Origin: Acetivibrio sp964564015
GTDB taxonomy: Bacteria; Bacillota; Clostridia; Acetivibrionales; Acetivibrionaceae
DNA length: 64,000 nucleotides
NCBI GenBank assembly: GCA_964564015.1
Contig: CAZLZR010000007.1
Location: 38,648 to 102,647, forward strand
Direction: 5' to 3'
Every line of letters begins with the position of its first letter. The first letter of the stretch is position 1. The notes beneath the pieces are model-generated. The model was given only the letters and a program-made list of their open reading frames with translations. It made no database searches and was not told where the DNA came from. The position numbers and the translations under genes were made by a program. Positions 1-7,945 of the stretch are shown here, one piece after another.

Positions 1-105
1 GTTGCACATGAACTATTTATACTATAGTGCCTTCTCAATAACATATTTGCAGATATTCAAATATAGTTGCAGTTATTTAATTATGAAGACAGGAGTTGAT
101 GTGAT

Positions 106-1398
106 ATGAAATATACAGTAGCGGAAAAAATCTTCAACGCCCATAGAGTTGATATGCCTTTTGAAGATACTCATGTGTTAAAACTTGATGCGGTATTTTG
201 CCACGAAATTACAACGCCCATTGCTATAACAGATCTTCAGGCAAGAGGTATGGACAGGGTGTTTGACCCTGATAAGATAAAAGCAGTAATTGACCATGTG
301 ACTCCTGCAAAGGATAGTAAAACAGCGGAACAGGGGAAAATACTCCGTGATTGGGCAAAGAGACATGGAATAAAGGACTTTTTTGATATTGGAAGAAATG
401 GTGTATGTCATGCAATATTCCCTGAAAAAGGGTTTGTAAGACCAGGGTACACTATCATAATGGGTGATTCTCATACGTGTACCCACGGAGCGTTTGGGGC
501 GTTTGCAGCAGGGGTGGGTACCACCGACCTTGAAGTTGGAATTTTAAAAGGTGTTTGTGCTTTTCATTCTCCAAAGACTATAAAAATCCTACTTAATGGA
601 AAACTGAAACCTGGAGTATTTGCAAAAGATGCCATACTTTACGTTATAAAGGAATTGACGGTAAATGGTGCCACAAATATGGTAATGGAATTTACCGGGT
701 CTGTAGTGGATGAAATGAGTATGGAAGCGAGAATGACCTTGTGCAATATGGCTATTGAAGCAGGTGGAACCTGTGGTATTTGTTATCCTGACATGACAAC
801 AGTGGAATACCTCTGGGATTATATAAAAGATGAATTTGAATCTAAGGAAGCAGCATTGAAAGAGTATTCAAAATGGATATCCGACGAAGGGGCGACTTAT
901 GAGAAGGTTTTTGAGTTTGATTTGTCAAATTTGGAGCCGATGGTTACTTTCGGATTCAAACCGGATCAGGTCAAGACCGTGAGGGAGATGTCAGGAACAA
1001 TAATTAACCAGATATATATTGGAAGCTGTACCAATGGACGAATTGAGGATTTGAGAGTGGCAGCCCAAATACTAAAGGGCAGGAAAATAAGTGATGATGT
1101 TCGTGGTATTGTAAGTCCTGCAACGCCTGCAATTTACAGTCAGGCATTAAAAGAGGGGATAATAGAAATCTTTCAGGATGCAGGATTTTGTGTCACCAAC
1201 CCTACATGCGGTGCATGTCTTGGTATGAGCAACGGGGTATTGGCTAGCGGTGAGTCCTGTGCTTCAACCACAAATAGAAACTTCAATGGACGTATGGGCA
1301 AAGGTGGAATGGTTCATTTGATGAGCCCTGCTACTGCAGCTGCATCAGCTATCGAAGGCAGAATAGCTAATTCGGAATTGTTTGATAAAGGCATGTAG
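106..1398 (+). CDS. leuC: 3-isopropylmalate dehydratase large subunit (aconitase family)
   Basis: Large (iron-sulfur) subunit of a two-subunit aconitase-family hydro-lyase, 430 aa. In the leucine pathway it isomerises 2-isopropylmalate to 3-isopropylmalate together with LeuD. The three [4Fe-4S] cysteine ligands are visible: C308 in GSCTNGR, then C368 and C371 in PTCGACLGM. The active-site segment GDSHTCTHGAFG is also present. The ATG at 106 follows an AGGAG site. The small subunit starts 36 bp after the stop, so the pair is one operon. No leuA or leuB is in view. The family also contains homoaconitases, dimethylmalate dehydratases and bacterial-type aconitases of similar size. Because the window also carries a Re-citrate synthase, an aconitase-like role cannot be excluded from sequence alone. 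The family call is firm; the exact substrate is an inference. Confidence 0.88.
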   Translation: MKYTVAEKIFNAHRVDMPFEDTHVLKLDAVFCHEITTPIAITDLQARGMDRVFDPDKIKAVIDHVTPAKDSKTAEQGKILRDWAKRHGIKDFFDIGRNGVCHAIFPEKGFVRPGYTIIMGDSHTCTHGAFGAFAAGVGTTDLEVGILKGVCAFHSPKTIKILLNGKLKPGVFAKDAILYVIKELTVNGATNMVMEFTGSVVDEMSMEARMTLCNMAIEAGGTCGICYPDMTTVEYLWDYIKDEFESKEAALKEYSKWISDEGATYEKVFEFDLSNLEPMVTFGFKPDQVKTVREMSGTIINQIYIGSCTNGRIEDLRVAAQILKGRKISDDVRGIVSPATPAIYSQALKEGIIEIFQDAGFCVTNPTCGACLGMSNGVLASGESCASTTNRNFNGRMGKGGMVHLMSPATAAASAIEGRIANSELFDKGM

Positions 1399-1434
1399 TT
1401 GCTTGGTTTGGAAATCAATCGGGAGGGGATATAA

Positions 1435-1959
1435 ATGAAAACATTTAGCGGAAAAGTATTGTTTTTAGATAGAAGCGATATAAACACAGATGAAATAATT
1501 CCAGCAAAATACCTTACTGAAATAACTAAAGAGGCACTTAAGCCCTATATTCTGGAGGACTTGATTCTTGAAGGCTTCGATCCGAAAAAGGATATAAAGG
1601 ATAAAGCAGTAATCATAACCCGTGAGAACTTTGGTTGCGGTTCATCAAGGGAACATGCTCCTTGGGCTTTGGAAGTAAATAATATAAACGTTGTAATTGC
1701 AGAGAGTTTTGCAAGAATATTCAGGCAGAACATGTACAACTGCGGAATGTTTGCTATTGAGCTTCCTAAAGACAAAATTGACTATCTCTTTGGCACATAC
1801 GCAAAAAAGGATGTCACTCTTACTGTAGAAGTGGATAGAGATAAAATTATTGTTGAATGTGAAGGAAAATCGGAAGAAATTGATTTTAAAGTTGGAGAAT
1901 TTGATAAGACCTTGGTAAAAGAAGGCGGATGGGTAGGTTACGCTGATAAAAAGTATTGA
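1435..1959 (+). CDS. leuD: 3-isopropylmalate dehydratase small subunit
   Basis: Small (swivel-domain) subunit partner of the upstream large subunit, 174 aa. It carries the family signature FGCGSSREHAPWAL, where the serine/arginine loop binds substrate carboxylates, and the N-terminal NTDEIIPAKYL segment. The ATG has a very strong GGGAGGGG site. The residues after KYL are TEITKEAL. This substrate-specificity loop differs from the YLRT-type loop I associate with archaeal isopropylmalate isomerases, so specificity should be treated as provisional. A hairpin terminator follows about 45 bp downstream, so the operon in view is just these two subunits. Confidence 0.87.
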   Translation: MKTFSGKVLFLDRSDINTDEIIPAKYLTEITKEALKPYILEDLILEGFDPKKDIKDKAVIITRENFGCGSSREHAPWALEVNNINVVIAESFARIFRQNMYNCGMFAIELPKDKIDYLFGTYAKKDVTLTVEVDRDKIIVECEGKSEEIDFKVGEFDKTLVKEGGWVGYADKKY

Positions 1960-2002
1960 TTTTGGTAGGTTTAAACGAAGATGTTCATAGAAATATATAA
2001 AT

Positions 2003-2045
2003 GGGAGTGATACCGGCTTGAAAAAGCAGGTAGCACTCTCTTTTT
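2003..2045 (+). terminator. Rho-independent terminator after leuCD
   Basis: Long imperfect stem. GAGTG (2005-2009) pairs with CACTC (2034-2038), TACC (2011-2014) with GGTA (2029-2032), and GCT with AGC around an A-rich loop. A run of T follows directly (2041-2045). It lies 44 bp past the leuD stop. Confidence 0.8.
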
Positions 2046-2187
2046 GATAGATACGGTACTAAAGTATCTAAAACAGCTGTCTGTGCTGTGGACTTATAAT
2101 TGAAAAAAGGGTGAAATTATGATAAAATATTTACTTATATGAAAGATTTTCAAATTTATTGTTAAATATATCTAAGGGGTGGATTCT

Positions 2188-5052
2188 TTGAAAAAATTAC
2201 TGGTTTTTGGTATTTCTTTGGTGCTTATGTTAAATGCAATGTTGGGAGTATGTTTTGCTGCAACCTATAAAAGCATAACAATAAGCCCTGGACAGAGTTG
2301 GGAATTTGTAAATAAAAGTTCGACAGGTGCCGGCATACTTCAACGAAATAAAGGAAAATATGACTTTGCATCATACAATAAAGATGGAACAGTAGATTCT
2401 GCATATTGCCTTGAAGAAGGTGTGGGCTATGTGGAGGCTGGTGAACGTGCTGTAATTACTGTACCAAGCACATCTGGTGCAATTACTTTTGAATATGACA
2501 GTGAGAAAATATCTGTAGCTACCAGCAGCACTCAGGCATTAAAAAAAGTTGTAATTAAACCTGGCACGAGTTATGAATTTGTGAGCACGAGTTCGAAAGA
2601 TGAATACATCAAGCAGTATGGAAAAGAGCTTTATGACTATATCGCTTATAAAAGCGACGGAAGTATATATACTTCGGATGTTGAGACCAGTGGTTGGCAT
2701 TTTTTGCCTCAAAAGGGTCGTGGGATAGTCACAGTTCCTGCTGGTTTCCCGGCGGTTACTTTTTATTCTGCAAGTGATTATTTTAATAAGAATTTTACAT
2801 ACAAGGAAGTTAGTGAACCGGCTTTATATAAAATAAACATAAAACCTGGTGAAACATATAATATTAAAAACACTAGTACAAGTGAATTGTATATACGAAG
2901 TAAAAATTGGGAGTTGTATGACTATATTACTTATAAGGCTGACGGTACAGAACAATATAGCGGTGTATCATCCTCGGGAGGCGAATTTGTTTCTGCCGGG
3001 TGTTCTTTGGTCATAAGCCTGCTTCCAACATCAGATAATGAAATTCTGTACATGCCATATGATGTATACAAATCCTCGGCTTCAGTTAGTCAAAGCAGCA
3101 ACCCTGCCTTATATAAAGTAAATATTTATTCAGGTGAAAGTTATGAATTTAAAAATGTCGGTTCTGAGGAATCAAAGGTATTTGTTGCCTGGCATGAATA
3201 TTTTGAAACTGCTCTTTATAATAAAGATGACACATTGTCAACAGCGGATGATTCAAATTTAGGAACACAATACATAAGACCTGGTGAACGTTTAATAGTT
3301 ACTGTTCCCGATTATTCGGAAATGATATCCTATTATATAGGGTATGACAAATATGAGACTTCTGTGAAAGTAGAAGCTTCTTATGAACCGGCTTTGCATA
3401 AAATAGCTGTTTTACCGGGACAGAGTTTTGAGTTTAAAAATATTGGTTCCGATTATGCGGGGATTAAAGAATCAGGTTCTGAGACTTTCACACTTGATAC
3501 CTACTCCAAAACTGGACAACTGACTAACAGTAATGATTCCTATTCAGGGTATTTTGCGGTTTCTCCGGGTTGGAAGTCTAAGGTTACTGTGCCTCAAGGT
3601 TCGAAGGCTGTGGCATTTTACACAGGGTTTGAGGCATATAAAAAATGTTTTGATCCATCAATAGTACCTGGCGTTGGTTTTTCCTTCTCAAAGAACTTAA
3701 GTCAAGCGAAGGACAAAGCTGAAGTGTTGAAAGTATTGGAGACCTCGTATGCTTTATTATCTGAAAAGGGTAAAGAAAGTAATAATATAAAGGAATACTC
3801 CGTTAGATTTGCAGAGGAAGCTATCAAGAAGATATCTTCTAAAGAGATAAAAGCTACTGATAATGTGGCTGAAATTGAAAGTTCAATAGTAAAGGAACAG
3901 GTGGAAAAGGCAAAGGAAGCTGCCACTGAAGTTGAAGGAATTCTTGAAAAAAGTGGAATAGAAAAAAACAGGGATATTAAGACTTCAATAAAAATAGATG
4001 TTGTAGCTGCAGAAACGAAAAACACAGATTTGGTTATAAATAAAGATCTTTCTAAAGACGCTCAGGAAGTAGATATTGTGGACTTTAGCACCGGTGATGT
4101 AGGAATTTCTTTAGAAACCTCAACCCTTGATCAGGAATTTGCAAACGGAGACAAAATTACAATATCAGTAAATGAGGAAGAGCAAACAAATCTTGGTATG
4201 AAAAACATTGTTCTCGCCTCAAATCTTACAGATATGGGAGTATTGGGTTTGGAGAAAGTTGCCGGTAACAAGACGTACGCTATAAGCTTCAAAGCTCAAG
4301 ATGGCAAGGAAATTAAATCTCTTAACAATAATGTGGGTTTAAGTCTTCCGGCAGCCAGCGATAATGGGGATTATGATTGTATCTTTATGGTCGATAACGG
4401 TAAGACTGAGGCTGTAGGTGGTCGTTATGATTCCGATACAAATAAACTTAACATACAAACCAAAAAGAGTGCTGAGTATTATGTTGTAGAAAACAAGAAG
4501 AGTTTTAGTGATATTGGTAAAAAAGATGCAGACATGAGGAAAGCAATAGAAATAATGGCTGCAAAAGGTATTATAAATGGTAAGAGCGATGGTAAATTTG
4601 AACCCGATGCTTCAATTAACAGAAGTGAATTTGCCACCCTTATTGTAAGAGCTATTTACAAATATACCAGCGATTCTAATTACAAATTCAGTGATGTTGA
4701 GGCAAAAGCATGGTACTATCCATTCATTGCTTCGGCAAAAAATGAAGGTATAATAAGTGGCTATCCCGATAACACATTCAAGCCTTTAAATGTTATAAAT
4801 AAACAGGAGATCATTACTATCTGTTCATCTGTACTTAACAAGCAAAAGGGTTTTTACTATCCCACTGATGTAAACAAGTATCTGAATTTTAGTGATAAAT
4901 CCAATATCCCTGAATGGGCTAAAAAAGCAATTGCTTTAGCAAACAGGGAAGGACTAATCACAAAAAGACGTGATGAGAAACTTATTGGAGATCAGCCATT
5001 TACCAGGGGTGATGCAGCGGTTATTCTTTATAGATTGTTTAACAAGCTATAA
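2188..5052 (+). CDS. S-layer homology (SLH) surface protein with five internal ~95-aa repeats
   Basis: Secreted cell-wall-anchored protein, about 954 aa. The TTG at 2188 is preferred because the AAGGGGTGG site (2174-2182) is then correctly spaced; a GTG at 2179 would sit inside that site. A signal peptide of about 24 residues ends near VCFA. Five tandem domains of about 93-95 residues begin near nt 2260, 2539, 2821, 3106 and 3391. Each opens with a strand of the form LYKINIKPGETYEFKN and contains an Asp/Tyr-rich core. A helical Lys/Glu-rich segment follows (about nt 3690-4000), then a beta-rich segment, and finally three C-terminal SLH motifs (about nt 4501, 4681 and 4878; e.g. GIINGKSDGKFEPDASINR). 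SLH motifs bind pyruvylated secondary cell-wall polymer. The repeat domain is not one I recognise. Its position before the FHA-ABC/kinase/Tad block makes it a candidate surface partner, which is inference. Confidence 0.85.
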   Translation: MKKLLVFGISLVLMLNAMLGVCFAATYKSITISPGQSWEFVNKSSTGAGILQRNKGKYDFASYNKDGTVDSAYCLEEGVGYVEAGERAVITVPSTSGAITFEYDSEKISVATSSTQALKKVVIKPGTSYEFVSTSSKDEYIKQYGKELYDYIAYKSDGSIYTSDVETSGWHFLPQKGRGIVTVPAGFPAVTFYSASDYFNKNFTYKEVSEPALYKINIKPGETYNIKNTSTSELYIRSKNWELYDYITYKADGTEQYSGVSSSGGEFVSAGCSLVISLLPTSDNEILYMPYDVYKSSASVSQSSNPALYKVNIYSGESYEFKNVGSEESKVFVAWHEYFETALYNKDDTLSTADDSNLGTQYIRPGERLIVTVPDYSEMISYYIGYDKYETSVKVEASYEPALHKIAVLPGQSFEFKNIGSDYAGIKESGSETFTLDTYSKTGQLTNSNDSYSGYFAVSPGWKSKVTVPQGSKAVAFYTGFEAYKKCFDPSIVPGVGFSFSKNLSQAKDKAEVLKVLETSYALLSEKGKESNNIKEYSVRFAEEAIKKISSKEIKATDNVAEIESSIVKEQVEKAKEAATEVEGILEKSGIEKNRDIKTSIKIDVVAAETKNTDLVINKDLSKDAQEVDIVDFSTGDVGISLETSTLDQEFANGDKITISVNEEEQTNLGMKNIVLASNLTDMGVLGLEKVAGNKTYAISFKAQDGKEIKSLNNNVGLSLPAASDNGDYDCIFMVDNGKTEAVGGRYDSDTNKLNIQTKKSAEYYVVENKKSFSDIGKKDADMRKAIEIMAAKGIINGKSDGKFEPDASINRSEFATLIVRAIYKYTSDSNYKFSDVEAKAWYYPFIASAKNEGIISGYPDNTFKPLNVINKQEIITICSSVLNKQKGFYYPTDVNKYLNFSDKSNIPEWAKKAIALANREGLITKRRDEKLIGDQPFTRGDAAVILYRLFNKL

Positions 5053-5063
5053 AAATAATCTTA

Positions 5064-5109
5064 AGATAACGTACACAATAGTTAAACTTATAGTATCCAA
5101 ACGTTATCT
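5064..5109. other. 9-bp inverted repeat with 28-nt loop
   Basis: AGATAACGT (5064-5072) is repeated in inverse as ACGTTATCT (5101-5109), directly after the SLH gene. It could be an operator or part of an mRNA 3' structure; no T-run follows it. Confidence 0.4.
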
Positions 5110-5119
5110 GATTTAGGTG

Positions 5120-5153
5120 AAAAACTTCCTTTAATTATAGTTTGAAGTTTTTT
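5120..5153 (+). terminator. Rho-independent terminator after the SLH gene
   Basis: Perfect 9-bp stem AAAAACTTC (5120-5128) / GAAGTTTTT (5144-5152) with a 15-nt loop and a T-run. It overlaps the upstream alternative start (TTG 5142) of the next gene, which argues that the next gene really starts at 5187. Confidence 0.75.
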
Positions 5154-5186
5154 ATCTATAAAACCTTAATAATGAAAGGTTCACAT

Positions 5187-7508
5187 ATGAAGAAAAACAC
5201 TACTGACAACGTTTATATGCACGCAATAACTATTTACTATGAAAACAGCATTAGTACTTTCAAATTAGATGAATATGGGAAAAGTAAAATAACTTTTGGT
5301 AGAAATTCAGATAATGATATTGTGTTAGATTCCTCCATAATTTCATTACACCATGCATATTTTGAGATTGTAGACGGCATTTGCACAGTATATGACAATA
5401 ACAGTAAAAACGGGATTTTGATAAATGGAGTTAAACGATCCCAATATACTCTTGCTAACGGAGATATTTTGCGTGTTGATAACGAAAATAAGCCCTTAAA
5501 GAATGGTGTTGTTATTCTATATTCTATTGGTATGGGCGACATAACAGAGGGGTGGCGTGAGCACCCCTTTAATGGCAACAATCAGCCGGTATACTTTGGA
5601 CGAGGGACTCATAATAACGTTATACTGAATCACAGCGCAATATCTGTAAGTCACGCAGTTTTTTTCTTTCATGAGGGAAGCTTGTATGTTGAAGATCTAA
5701 ACAGTACAAATGGTACTTACCTAAACGGTATAAGAATTTCTTCAGCCCAACCTTTGAAGATAAATGATGTGGTTTATATTGGTGATACCAAAATTATCTA
5801 TAACGGAAAAGTGCTGTTTTATAATTTTTATTCTCGAGGGTTTAGAATTGATGCACTGTCGTTAAAGGTTGATGTTAAAACAAGGAATGCTTCGATGTTT
5901 AGCACCGGTAAAAAGAGAATACTTGACGATGTGAATTTAAGTATTAATCCTGGAGAACTAATTGCAGTAATTGGTGCAAGTGGTTCCGGAAAAACTATGC
6001 TGCTCAGATGTCTTTCAGGATTATTGAAGCCTGACGAAGGAATGGTTTTGGTTAACGGTGATGAGTTTTTTGAAAAATATGACATATATAAGAATGTATT
6101 GGGAAATGTGCCTCAGGAAGATTCTATGCACGAAAATCTGACGGTATATGAAACACTTTATTATTCTGCAAATATCAGGGTGACTGCCTTAAGTGGTTCT
6201 GAGCTTAAGGACGAAATTTGTGAAGTGATAAAGGAAGTACAGATTGAAGGCCTTGAAAATACACTTATAAAGGACTTAAGCGGAGGCCAGCGCAAACGTG
6301 TCAGTATTGCAATGGAACTTTTGTCCAGTCCGAAGCTGTTTTTTCTGGATGAACCCACATCAGGGCTTGATCCTGAAACTGAAATGAATATATGCATGCT
6401 CTTGAAAAAATTATCCTTTGATAAAAAAACGGTGCTTTTTACCACCCATTCAACTTCAAGTCTTAATATATGTGATAAGATTGCTGTTATAGGTAAGGGA
6501 GGCAAGCTTTGTTATTTTGGTACTCCTTCCAAAGCCTTGGAGTTTTTTGGAGTGAGTGATTACATTGATATATACGGACTTGTTAGTTCGGATTCAGATT
6601 ATTGGGAAGATAGGTTCAAAAGTTCAAAAATAAACATATATAATAAGCCAATAATAAGCAAAAAAACTTCAGGTGTTTTACGAAGATACACAAGTAGCAA
6701 TAACTTCGTAGAGCAGCTGATTATACTAACTCAAAGATATTTCAAACTGATGTTTCGAGACAGAATAAGGTTGATTTTTCTGTTGATACAGGCACCGATA
6801 ATCGCTATTTTTCTCGGGCTTATAACTGACAGTAATAAAGTATTCAGGGTGCACGAAGAAGCAAGTCAGGTAATATTGATAATGGCTTGCTCCGTTGTGT
6901 GGATGGGATTGCTGAATTCCTTTCAGGAAATTTCAAAAGAAAGAAGTATATATAAAAGGGAAAAGAATGCAAACTTAAACAGCAAAGCCTATATATTTTC
7001 AAAACTTATTGTCATGGGTAGTTTGTGTTTGATTCAAAGCATTACCTTTGTTGAAGTTCTGTCCCGGGTTATGAAATTTCCGGTTGAATCAATTTCAGGA
7101 GCATTAAAGCCGGAACTTAATTTTACGGTATTTTTAACCGGCTTTGCCGCGTCCGTTATGGGATTGTTTATTTCATCTCTGGTAAGAAACAACGACAGGG
7201 CTATTGGTATAGTTCCAATAGTAATGATATTTCAAATTATGTTCTCAGGGTTGCTTTTTAAAACCGAGATAATAATAAGGTTATTTTCCTATGCAGCATT
7301 AAGTAAATGGTCTGCAAATGCGCTGGGAACGTCAATTAACATAAATGATATTCCATATAAATCTCCCCTTCTGTTAAAAAGTGAGGAGGCGGGTTTTGTA
7401 TACAGCATTGAAAACTTGTTGACGAACTGGTTTGTATTGGCGGCGTTTGCTGTGCTTTTTGCAATATTGATTGTTTTTGCTTTGGACAGGGCAGGTTCTG
7501 AAAAATAA
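5187..7508 (+). CDS. FHA-FHA-ABC ATPase-ABC2 permease fusion transporter
   Basis: Half-size ABC transporter of the ABCG/ABC-2 layout, about 773 aa from ATG 5187 (GAAAGG site 5174-5179). Two FHA domains come first. FHA1 is at about residues 25-95 (FGRNSDNDIVLD, SLHHAYFE, NSKNGI). FHA2 is at about 130-205 (FGRGTHNNVIL, SVSHAVFF, NSTNGTYLNGIRI). The ATPase has Walker A GASGSGKT near residue 262, signature LSGGQRKR near 363, Walker B FFLDEPTSGLDPE and H-loop TTHS. The last ~250 residues form about six membrane helices of ABC-2 type. FHA domains bind phosphothreonine peptides, so transport is probably gated by phosphorylation. The kinase encoded 438 bp downstream is the obvious candidate. Substrate unknown. 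Similar FHA-ABC fusions exist in cyanobacteria, actinobacteria and clostridia. Confidence 0.9.
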   Translation: MKKNTTDNVYMHAITIYYENSISTFKLDEYGKSKITFGRNSDNDIVLDSSIISLHHAYFEIVDGICTVYDNNSKNGILINGVKRSQYTLANGDILRVDNENKPLKNGVVILYSIGMGDITEGWREHPFNGNNQPVYFGRGTHNNVILNHSAISVSHAVFFFHEGSLYVEDLNSTNGTYLNGIRISSAQPLKINDVVYIGDTKIIYNGKVLFYNFYSRGFRIDALSLKVDVKTRNASMFSTGKKRILDDVNLSINPGELIAVIGASGSGKTMLLRCLSGLLKPDEGMVLVNGDEFFEKYDIYKNVLGNVPQEDSMHENLTVYETLYYSANIRVTALSGSELKDEICEVIKEVQIEGLENTLIKDLSGGQRKRVSIAMELLSSPKLFFLDEPTSGLDPETEMNICMLLKKLSFDKKTVLFTTHSTSSLNICDKIAVIGKGGKLCYFGTPSKALEFFGVSDYIDIYGLVSSDSDYWEDRFKSSKINIYNKPIISKKTSGVLRRYTSSNNFVEQLIILTQRYFKLMFRDRIRLIFLLIQAPIIAIFLGLITDSNKVFRVHEEASQVILIMACSVVWMGLLNSFQEISKERSIYKREKNANLNSKAYIFSKLIVMGSLCLIQSITFVEVLSRVMKFPVESISGALKPELNFTVFLTGFAASVMGLFISSLVRNNDRAIGIVPIVMIFQIMFSGLLFKTEIIIRLFSYAALSKWSANALGTSININDIPYKSPLLLKSEEAGFVYSIENLLTNWFVLAAFAVLFAILIVFALDRAGSEK

Positions 7509-7580
7509 TTGCGAAATAAAAACAGATTTGAAAGTTATAAATAGATTTGCATCTATAAAAAGAATTGGGGGTAGGTTAGT

Positions 7581-7895
7581 TTGAAAAATGAATATATCTA
7601 TATTTCAATTGGAATATGCACATTAATTATTAACATAATTCTCATTGCAATGCTTTTTAATATGAATTCCGGCAGTAAGCAAAAAACTTTCAAGAGTTCG
7701 GCAAAGGAAAAGGCAAAAAATTCTTCCATGCACAATAAAGCTGCTGATATAAAGACAGTGGGTGTTGAGGATGAAAATCTCAGTTATGCAGAGGAAAATC
7801 ATTTAAGGCATAATATAAATGATCAGAGCAATGGTACTGTGCTGCTTGAGGATGATAATAAAACAGAAGTCTTGGATAACAATAGAGATTCTTAA
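7581..7895 (+). CDS. Small single-pass membrane protein
   Basis: 104-aa protein of unrecognised family. One N-terminal membrane helix (about residues 5-26, IYISIGICTLIINIILIAML) is followed by a polar, low-complexity Lys/Glu/Asp/Asn-rich tail with no cysteines. The start is a TTG at 7581 with an unusually strong GGGGGTAGG site. The ATG at 7588 is out of frame. It lies between the FHA-ABC transporter and the kinase and is probably co-transcribed with both. The tail has threonines near its end (GTVLLEDDNKTEVLDN), the kind of acidic TxxxD/TEV context often phosphorylated and read by FHA domains. It could therefore be a kinase substrate, which is inference only. Its last ten codons and stop are duplicated just downstream. 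Confidence 0.65.
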   Translation: MKNEYIYISIGICTLIINIILIAMLFNMNSGSKQKTFKSSAKEKAKNSSMHNKAADIKTVGVEDENLSYAEENHLRHNINDQSNGTVLLEDDNKTEVLDNNRDS

Positions 7896-7926
7896 AGAAG
7901 TCTTGGATAGCAATAGAGATTCTTAA
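7865..7926 (+). repeat. 31-bp tandem duplication spanning a stop codon
   Basis: Copy 1 (7865-7895) encodes the last ten codons and the TAA of the small membrane protein. Copy 2 (7896-7926) follows with a single A-to-G difference and also ends in TTAA. The second copy is untranslated and lies directly before the kinase ribosome site. Confidence 0.9.
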
Positions 7927-7945
7927 ATAGGAGAAAGGGATTAAA

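Noticed and set aside
5142..5186. Upstream TTG start for the FHA-ABC transporter
   Set aside because: It lies inside the terminator hairpin of the preceding gene and has no ribosome site.
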